This document shows positions 55,914-64,000 of a stretch of 64,000 nucleotides of DNA, one piece after another. The stretch spans positions 1-64,000 of the forward strand of contig JASAND010020893.1 in NCBI GenBank assembly GCA_030248195.1, read 5' to 3'. Under the pieces are notes generated by a model that was not told the origin of the DNA, made no database searches, and worked only from the letters and a program-made list of their open reading frames with translations. The DNA is from Trissonchulus latispiculum. Its lineage: Eukaryota > Nematoda > Enoplea > Enoplida > Ironidae. Numbering within the stretch: position 1 is the stretch's first letter; each line of letters opens with the position of its first letter. Both the position numbers and the translations under genes were made by a program.

Positions 55914-57193
55914 CTGCAAAAAATAGAAAAAAACAGAACAATATAGTCAAGGGGGGAACAACGATTTTCGAAATAAGGTTCGCTACAGAATGTAGTTAGC
56001 CAGACGCTTTATATACCAGCATGTAAGGCTTGGCCTGTACTTTCTATACCACCAGTAAAATCAGCATTCAGTTGTACTTCTAGTAGGCTAGCCTCAATAT
56101 AGACAATCTTTTTCCCCCACAAGTGGGGGAAAAAGATGGAATGGGAGAAAAAAAGATGGTACCAAATTTCGTTCCTTTGCCACCATAACAGCAGATAAAT
56201 GGCATTTAAAGGCATAAAACGCAACGCAATATCTACTTCTAAAAACTCATTGCCGGCAGCCAGGCTTAGTATTATCCATCATATAAGCCAAACTTAGTAA
56301 TGGGCCAACATTGCTAGGAAATTAAGATTTTTGGTCTACAAAAAATCTTATTTTTTCCAGTAATTTATAATTTAATCGCCTTTTGTGTTAACTTGCAATG
56401 ATAAAATACACCATTTTTGCAATATTAACCCTCAAGAAATTGAGTGTTTTGTTTATGGTGGGTGGCAAAATCGCACAAAAGTCTTCAGGGGTCATCCATT
56501 TCGGGTGTAGGCTTTTGCATATCCACACTTGTGAAACTTTCTGGAATGTCCACAGTTCATAATATCACAAAAATACTGTTTATGGGCCCTAATTTTCTTG
56601 TTATCCGCATGATTTGCCCCCCTGGGAATATTTGCCAGCATTCCTCCACAGGGGCAGGTCATATGGCGCTTTTCGACAGCGGATTGTCAATTGGGGGGTA
56701 TAACAGTTCAAATGAGTAAACAATTAGTCGTTATTTTTGCTTAAATCAAAAAACAAAACTGCGGGGGAAAAGCACACCGTTGTTTTCCCCCCTCTGGTGC
56801 AAAAAGTGTGGGGGAAAAAGATGGTCACTATTTCTCAACCGTGTGACCTAGCGAAAATCCGACCAGCCCACGTTATAGAGCACATCCACAAACCCCTTCA
56901 TGCACAAAATGACTCCTGTAACTATTACCAGTAAGTTGGCATAATCTTAGAAAATTTGAAAAATCCTTGGGTTTTTGGACAATTTTTGGGTGTCAACTTC
57001 GGACCCATGTCACACGAATGCTCAATCGACAGGAACGGTTATTTGTATTATGATCTGAAAGTACAAGACTTGAACTTGCATTTGCACTAGATTTTGTATC
57101 TCTATCTTTATGCCAGTCGAGCAGGGTGAGCCATTGTTTTCCCCCACTTTCCCCACTTTGCCGGTGATGTTCCCCCCCCCTGACTATACTAGC
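55914..57193. other. upstream intron or flank of TECPR1
   Basis: No further TECPR1 exon was recognised. The words 'cccccacaagtgggggaaaa' (56117), 'gtgggggaaaaagatgg' (56807) and 'ttgttttcccccact' (57134) recur, hinting at another element. The 'tttttcccccacaagtgggg' stretch near 56110 is a small palindrome. Confidence 0.45.
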
Positions 57194-58840
57194 ATTTTTA
57201 CAGTGTTAAACATAGATGGGTGGAGGGGTGGAAGGAAAGTCGGGCGGACTTTCATGAACAAAAAAAATTGAAAAGAAAACAAAAAAATGGGTGGAAGGGT
57301 GGAAATTTTTTCCACCCATTTTTACAGTGTTAAACATAGATGGGTGGAGGGGTGGAAGAAAAGTCGGGCGGTCTTTCATTGAACAAAAAAAATTGAAAAG
57401 AAAACAAAAAAATGGGTGGAAGGGTGGAAATTTTTTCCACCCATTTTTACAGTGTTAAACATAGATGGGTTTAGGGGTGGAAGGAAAGTCGGGCGGTCTT
57501 TCATTGAACCAAAAAAAATTGAAAAGAAAACAAAAAAATGGGTGGAAGGGTGGAAATTTTTTCCACCCATTTTTACAGTGTTAAACATAGATGGGTGGAG
57601 GGGTGGAAGGAAAGTCGGGCGATCTTTCATTGAACAAAACAAAATTGAAAAGAAAACAAAAAAATGGGTGGAAGGGTGGAAATTTTTTCCACCCATTTTT
57701 ACAGTGTTAAACATAGATGGGTGGAGGGGTGGAAGGAAAGTCGGGCGGTCTTTCATTGAACAAAAAAATTGAAAAGAAAACAAAAAAATGGGTGGAAAAA
57801 TGGCGATCTTTCATTGAACAAAAAAAATTGAAAAGAAAACCAAAAAATGGGTAGAAGGGTGGAAATTTTTTCCACCCATTTTTACAGTGTTAAACATAGA
57901 TGGGTGGAGGGGTGGAAGGAAAGTCGGGCGATCTTTCATTGAACAAAAAAAATTGAAAAGAAAACAAAAAAATGGGTGGAAGGGTGGAAATTTTTTCCAC
58001 CCATTTTTACAGTGTTAAACATAGATGGGTGGAGGGGTGGAAGGAAAGTCGGGCGATCTTTCATTGAACAAAAAAAATTGAAAAGAAAACAAAAAAGTGG
58101 GTGGAAGGGTGGAAATTTTTTCCACCCATTTTTACAGTGTTAAACATAGATGGGTGGAGGGGTGGAAGGAAAGTCGGGCGATCTTTCATTGAACAAAAAA
58201 ATTGAAAAGAAAACAAACAAATGGGTCGAAGGGTGTAAATTTTTTCCACCCATTTTTACAGTGTTAAACATAGATGGGTGGAGGGGTGGAAGGAAAGTCG
58301 GGCGATCTTTCATTGAACAAAAAAAATTGAAAAGAAAACAAAAAAATGGGTGGAAGGGTGGAAATTTTTTCCACCCATTTTTACAGTGTTAAACATAGAT
58401 GGGTGGAGGGGTGGAAGGAAAGCCGGGCGATCTTTCATTGAACAAAAAAAAATTGAAAAGAAAACAAAAAAATGGGTGGAAGGGTGGAAATTTTTTCCAC
58501 CCATTTTTACAGTGTTAAACATAGATGGGTGGAGGGGTGGAAGGAAAGTCGGGCGATCTTTCATTGAGCAAAAAAATTGAAAAGAAAACAAAAAAATGGG
58601 TGGAGGGGTGGAAATTTTTTCCACCCATTTTTACAGTGTTAAACATAGATGGGTGGAGGGGTGGAAGGAAAGTCGGGCGATCTTTCATTAAACAAAAAAA
58701 TTGAAAAGAAAACAAAAAAATGGGTGGAAGGGTGGAAATTTTTTCCACCCATTTTTACAGTGTTAAACATAGATGGGTGGAGGGGTGGAAGGAAAGTCGG
58801 GCGATCTTTCATGAACAAAAAAATTGAAAAGAAAAAAAAA
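57194..58840 (+). repeat. ~125-bp satellite array, 13 copies
   Basis: 'acagtgttaaacatagatgg' occurs 13 times between 57200 and 58760, normally 122-126 bp apart; one interval is about 180 bp owing to a partial copy near 57795. Each unit has three GGGTGGA blocks, 'aagtcgggcgatctttcatt' and a small palindrome (gggtggaaattttttccacc). Because many units are 126 bp, reading frames stay open on both strands and repeat a 42-residue block; they are not genes. Divergence between units is very low. Confidence 0.95.
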
Positions 58841-58904
58841 GAAATGAAAACAAAATGAAATGAAAACAAAATGAAAAAATTTTTTTGAGAATTCCATGCT
58901 GTCA

Positions 58905-59130
58905 CCTGAATAGGATGGGTTCATGTTTCATTTGAGTACCATATCGACCACTTTCGGAAAACTTTTTCAAAATCCGGAATTTTTCGGGTCCAATATCTCG
59001 AAATCTGTAAATTTTCCGGAAATCTTGATTTCAGCTACGAATCATGGAACGGAGCTATGGAATTACCCTATGACCAACTTTTAAGCAAATTCCAGGATCT
59101 TTTCGTCATTCCCGGAATCCGGGAAGTATC
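58905..59130 (+). repeat. dispersed repeat matching 36195-36345
   Basis: 'catttgagtaccatatcgac', 'cactttcggaaaa' and 'taccctatgaccaactttt' are shared with 36208-36303. The copy is longer here and runs to the edge of the AAT microsatellite region. Confidence 0.65.
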
Positions 59131-59245
59131 GGGTCGCCTAAGAGATCCAAGCGTTCAAGTCAAGCCCTTCAAAATGAGGCATCACTTACCCCTCTACCCT
59201 AGCCAATCTCGAGATCTAGGGGTGGACACATTCTTCAATAAATAA

Positions 59246-59755
<510 letters not shown>

Positions 59756-60212
59756 AGACTCACCTTGGCCCCGGTGCCCGGGCCGGTGTGTACACGGAAA
59801 TTATTACTCCCGTAAATTTTTACTCCCCAGTAATAAATTCCTAGGAAATTATTACTCCCCAGTAGAGATTTCCTAGTAAATCTTTACTCCCCTTAGGAAA
59901 TTTTTACTCCCCTCTCTCTCTGTTCGGGAATCTCGCTAGGCATAGATTGGTGTTGCCACCTTTGCTTCTCCCCATCAGTCTTTTCTAGTATGACCCTCGC
60001 TATGTTGCCTGGATGCCGTCCCACAGTGGGAGGCTGGAGCCCGTCGCGTGGCCTTTCGGCTCAGGGTTAGCTAACCTCCATTAAGTGCTCATGCGTACAC
60101 AGCTTTGTGAAAGTTTCTACAAAAACCAAAGAATGACCCTCGGCAATAGTGCGAAAAATGGTTGTGTGAAATAGTTTGCTGTTTGATTGAGGCAGTTCAG
60201 AGAGATCCTTGT

Positions 60213-60913
60213 TTAAGGTGGTGATTACTTTTGGAGACATCAACTTTGAACCATTATTACTCAACCATTACTTGGAGTTAAGAAGCCATTTTTATATCAA
60301 AATGGAGCTGAACATTCGCTCTTTCTAATGAATACAACGAAACTAATTTTAGTTCTTGGAAATCATTTACTGCATTTTCGAAGTAATTTAATTTTCCAGA
60401 TTTTTTACAGACTAAAGTAAATTTTTTCTTGAGGCATCGGCCACATCTCTTCGATTCCACTATCAAATAGCTGGGGACATTTTTTAGTTCTTATGAAACC
60501 GTTCTTCGTTATAAAGAAATTAGCTAAAATGTATTGTAACCTGGATTTTGCCTATTTTTCCAAACTTTGACAAGGGACCAACTTTAGCTAGAAAGCGTCA
60601 ATCGGGACAACGAAAAAAGGGTCCCTGGGTATGTTAGTGTAAAATACGTCCAGTAAGTGGCAACCATCTAGCTTGCATAGTAAATGCTCCACGATCGCTG
60701 GAAAAAATCATAGCTGTATAGCAACTACATAACTGTCAAAAATTGACAAAAACCACCCTGAGCGGAGACGTCGAATTTTTGAAGCGGGATTGCGCGGAGG
60801 GTATTAGAATGCAAAAAGAACTTATTTTGGAAAGTTTCATCAAATTTCATCTTGATTTGAACCGTCAATCAACAATATATGTAATATGCGCCCAAAAGGA
60901 ATCACCACCTTAA
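60213..60913. mobile_element. AAGGTGGTGATTCC element, copy 2 (TTAA ends)
   Basis: The ends TTAAGGTGGTGATT and AATCACCACCTTAA are exact inverted repeats including TTAA. The interior is collinear with 28877-29863 but shorter through internal deletion (for example the run around 'gcttgcatagtaaatgctcc' is kept). TTAA ends are typical of piggyBac-like elements. Non-coding. Confidence 0.75.
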
Positions 60914-60987
60914 AACAAAGCAATGGAAGCACACCTTTCGCAAGCGCGAAAGCAATCACCCAAAATACGGGAAACAATACCACCACT

Positions 60988-61395
60988 TTAAGGTGGTGAT
61001 TCCCTTTGGTCACATAAAGTTTGCACCATTATTACTCATTACACACTAAAAATTTTTTTAATACATTTTAGAAAAAGTCTAATTTTCCAGATTTTTTGCA
61101 GACTCAAGCAAATTTTTTCGCGAGACATCGGTTATATCATTCGATACCTCCATCAAATAGCTGGGGACGATTTTTTATTTATTGTGAAATCGCTCTTCGT
61201 TATAGAAAAACAAGCTGAAATGTGTGCACAACCTGTATTTTGCCTACTTTTTCCAAATTTGTCAAGCGATTACTGCAGCTAGGAAGCAGCAATCGGGGCG
61301 ACTAAAAAACGTCCCTCCCTGAAGATATTTGTGCAGAACACATCTGTTAAGTAGCAGCCCGCCAGCTTGCATGGTACACTGTCCACGGACCCACC
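60988..61395. mobile_element. AAGGTGGTGATTCC element, copy 3 (right end lost)
   Basis: Starts TTAAGGTGGTGATTCCCTTT, only about 75 bp after copy 2, in the same direction. It is collinear to 'gccagcttgcatggtac' near 61380, after which similarity ends, so the right end is truncated. Confidence 0.65.
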
Positions 61396-61937
61396 GATGG
61401 ATTAGGTTGATGAAACTGTGTCAATCCAAGGCACCGCTTGTCAATCAATCTAGGTATTAATAACAGTATTACTGTGTGAGGAAAAATTCAAAGGGAAATT
61501 ATTACTGGAAAAGTAAAAATTTAAAGGGTGGGGGAGTAAAAATTTCCTAGCGGGAGTAAAAATTTCCTTGGAAATGATTACTGGGGGAGTAATAATTTCC
61601 TAGGAAATTATTACTGGGGAGTAATAATTTACGGGGACTAATAATTTACTGTTACACCGGAGCCTGGAAATTGTGGGTCCAAATCGAAAATTTTCAAAAA
61701 TTATCTTAAAAATTCAAATTTTTCAATAATTTCTGATATACAGACGTTACTATCGTTGTTTTCATTCAAGTCAGTGGGAAAACAAACGATTTGCAACACT
61801 TCTTGGCTTTTAAAATTTTAAAAATTTGGTCAAAAAAAGTCAAAAGTTTAAAAAAATTTGCTAATTTTTTGCCCCTTCGGGACCGGGGTCGGGGCCGGGG
61901 CCAGGCCCCGGTGCATCACAAATAATAATAGTAGAAA

Positions 61938-62083
61938 TGGACATACCCAGGTGAAAGGGTTGCCTTTTTGTGGAAAAAGCGGCAACCCAACTACAACAAC
62001 AATACTAATAATAATAATAATAATAATAAACGGACATACCCAGATGGAATTGTTGCCTTTTTGTGAAAAAGTGACAACCCAAT
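61938..62083 (+). repeat. two more hairpin units in an AAT microsatellite
   Basis: 'ggacatacccaggtgaaagg' with 'gttgcctttttgtgg' (61939-61990) and 'ggacatacccagatggaatt' with 'gttgcctttttgtgaaaaag' (62033-62083), separated by (AAT)n. Same unit as at 59246-59755 and 37063. Confidence 0.85.
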
Positions 62084-62708
62084 TATCGCTGAACTCCAAG
62101 AATTGAGTAAAATACAGTCTTTCAAAGTTTGCTGCAAATACCCGAACCACCACCTTAAACCTTTCTTTTTAGAGTGTTTTCCTACTGGCGGACGTATCAG
62201 TGAAGCGACAGCCTCATTTGAGTCATCAGAAGGCCCTTGTTCGTACACCAATATTTCAATGTCAAACTTCTCCTCGAGGTCATCTTGCGCATCTAGGTCA
62301 TCTAGTTTTGAGAACAAAGCCAAATGACAGGTTCAGCTTGAACTGTCATTGTTATACATGGAAAATTGTTTTTACCATCTCCTTGATTTTCGACACATAC
62401 TCAAGTCTAAACTTGTACCTGTTTTGAACACCTTTCTGCAAGATACGACTCTTATATTGGAATTTCAGTGAAATTTCTCACATCTCCAATCGGTGGAATT
62501 TCATAACTTTTGGATATGTAGAATTTCCATTTGCCGAAATTTGGCAGGGTAAATTCACTATTTGGATCAACGTGTAATATCCTTTGAATTTTTTGGCTTC
62601 ATGGTAAGCAAGTTTGGCCCATTTGGTTCTGATAATTTTTGATAATTAACATTGAATTATTTAGCTGTGTTAAAGCCAAGTTGATCAGCTCCCATTTGAT
62701 TCAGAAAA
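62084..62708. other. AT-rich stretch before the gag remnant
   Basis: The minus-strand frame 61991-62323 (MALFSKLDDLDAQDDLEEKF) looks partly protein-like in its first ~70 residues, but no family or splice partner was found. Confidence 0.35.
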
Positions 62709-63616
62709 ATGGCGGAACCGTCTACCGAAAGAGATGTAAGACATTTAAATAGAGATTTATCTAAAGCTCTTGAAGGCATAAATAGATTGACCGCTGAATT
62801 AGCAAGAGCTAGGAATGAACAAGTAGAGACACGATTAGATGGGATATCCAGCATGACTGGTGTCCGATCTGTGAACCCAGCCTTACCAAGTTTAATGTAG
62901 GCTAGACGAAAACTTCTCGCAGTGGCTAGAAAAATACGAACTCGCCGAACAGGCAGATGGTTAGAATGAAGCCACAAAATTGAACATGCTTCCAGCGCAT
63001 TTAGAAGAGTCTGCACTGGAAACTTATAGGGACTTGACAAATGAACCAAAGTCAGACTACTTGTTGTTGATCGCAGCTTTAAAAGCTGCACTGCAACCTA
63101 AAGACTCAGAAAGATTTGCATTAACTGCACTTCGTAGCCGTAAGCGGAAACCTGATGAAACACTATGAATGTTTGCTCAAGACATAAGACAGAAAGTTAG
63201 AATAGCCTATCCAATTAGTGACGCAAGGTATTGTAGCGAATTCGCGGGCGCGTGGAAAAAGAATTCTTCATTGGTGGCTTAGTGAAACCGCGAAAAAGCT
63301 TGTACTGAAGTTTGAACCGCAAAGTTTTAATGAAGTGTACGCTGTCGCTCTCAAGGAAGATGCGCAGCGCCGCTTACTTAAAATGGATGAACCTGAAACT
63401 AAATCGAGGGAAAGTTCCAGAGATACAAAACTCGAACAGTTACGTGCTGCTGTACAAAAATTGTCAGCAGTGCAGGAAAGCATACATAGCGTCAATGCTA
63501 TCCAGCACAGGCGAGACTTTGGGTCTCGGCAACAAAATTCTGACTACAGACTATCACGACTGGAACGAAGAATGGACGACTTATCGCAGTCTTCACGCAG
63601 GAAGGGACGAGATTAG
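62709..63616 (+). pseudogene. broken gag-like region of an LTR retrotransposon
   Basis: Three plus-strand frames follow one another: 62709-62900 (opens MAEPSTERDVRHL, coiled-coil-like), about 62898-63168 in a shifted frame (QWLEKYELAEQ, LNMLPAHLEESAL, YLLLIAALKAALQP) and 63218-63616 (KKLVLKFEPQSFNEVY, then a charged tail with RRMDDLSQSSRRKGRD). The middle part matches the usual gag helix pattern of Ty3-type elements. At least one frameshift (near 62890), one in-frame stop (63168) and another shift near 63220 show it is dead. No protease, reverse transcriptase or terminal repeats were seen before the window ends. Confidence 0.6.
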
Positions 63617-64000
63617 GTCTTGTGGCAAGCCAACAGTGGTATTGTATACTAAATACTGTAAACATCATATATACTGTTTGCCAAGCCAGTGTACGCTATA
63701 GGAAATGTCCGTGTGCTAGTCTATTAAGCATAAGATTATTGAGTTTGAAAATTGTAGGATTTTATAAACAATCAATATGAAATTATGACTAGCCATTTTT
63801 GTGATTCAAAATGACCCATAGTACACGTCACCAGTTCTAACCGGTGTGTACCAGTTAGTCCATGAATTGGGTTGGTCGGTTGTGAGCTGAGTTTATTCTG
63901 CAATTTTTGAAAGTCTTTGGAGATTGGTTTTCCGCAACTGTCGTGAGCTGATTAGTTTTATATCGCCGCTTGCATTATTTTTGGAACAAAATAAATGACT
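63617..64000. other. AT-rich end of window, nothing recognised
   Basis: No conserved frame. If the retroelement continued past gag, protease and polymerase sequence should appear here; it does not, so the copy is probably truncated. Confidence 0.4.

Larger units (their letters stand above)
59783..61660. mobile_element. 1.9-kb element with CCGGTGT ends and AATTATTACTCCCC repeats, hosting nested elements
   Basis: The left end 'ccggtgtgtacacggaaatt' and the right end 'aatttactgttacaccgg' are inverted. Repeats of 'ggaaattattactcccc' (59797-59910) are mirrored by 'ggggagtaataatttcctag' (61500-61640). Inside lie two copies of the AAGGTGGTGATT element. No target duplication was seen. Confidence 0.65.

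Noticed and set aside
57376..58905. Series of long frames on both strands repeating a 42-residue block
   Set aside because: They follow exactly the 126-bp satellite period and are open on both strands at once, which is expected from the repeat and not from a protein gene.
61991..62323. Minus-strand frame opening MALFSKLDDLDAQDDLEEKF
   Set aside because: The first part looks protein-like but then runs into the AAT microsatellite and poly-Leu; no acceptor or donor partner was found, so I do not call it a gene.

Overview
The window looks like nuclear DNA from an invertebrate animal. Genes are split by GT-AG introns. The recognisable products are animal types: a secreted astacin metalloprotease with a ShKT tail, a two-domain mitochondrial-type sulfurtransferase, and the autophagy protein TECPR1. 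Most of the sequence is non-coding and full of mobile elements. I cannot name the phylum from the sequence alone. The many long G or C runs, AAT microsatellites and near-perfect palindromes are also the places where assemblies go wrong.

Layout. 1-2.7 kb is AT-rich intergenic DNA. 2.7-4.9 kb (+) holds seven exons of the astacin gene. 5.8-6.0 kb (-) may encode a small secreted peptide. 8.2-13.3 kb is a 5-kb inverted-repeat transposon with an exact 8-bp target duplication; it carries a split gene with a WRKY/FAR1-like N-terminal zinc finger and a C-terminal SWIM finger. 18.6-20.1 kb (+) is a three-exon gene for a secreted Cys-rich protein whose first intron contains a TTAA-flanked miniature element. 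22.2-22.5 kb (-) encodes another small secreted Cys-rich peptide. 23.7-24.8 kb is an hAT-type non-autonomous element with an exact 8-bp duplication. 28.7-30.4 kb is an element with an 8-bp duplication that contains a nested TTAA-type element. 31.0-32.2 kb (+) is a four-exon Cys-rich gene. 34.5-35.6 kb (+) is a tandem pair of 74-residue single-pass membrane proteins.

38.5-47.8 kb (-) is a complete five-exon sulfurtransferase gene. Its last exon is only 56 bp and lies 7.2 kb from the fourth, because a giant foldback element (38672-45545) fills the last intron. The centre of that element encodes a C2H2 zinc-finger protein split over two overlapping reading frames. 49.4-50.0 kb is a 280-bp near-perfect palindrome. 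50.9-55.9 kb (-) is the C-terminal ~1,027 residues of TECPR1; one of its introns holds a 750-bp element with a 10-bp duplication. 57.2-58.8 kb is a 13-copy satellite. 59.2-62.1 kb has AAT microsatellites studded with ~55-bp hairpin units, plus nested inverted-repeat elements. 62.7-63.6 kb is a broken retrotransposon gag region.

No operon-like co-operation is visible between the genes. The main story is a transposon-dense genome in which several elements have intact ends and target duplications, so they inserted fairly recently, and in which host introns absorbed some of the insertions. Exon boundaries were derived by eye from GT/AG sites and reading-frame phase; no transcript or database search supports them.
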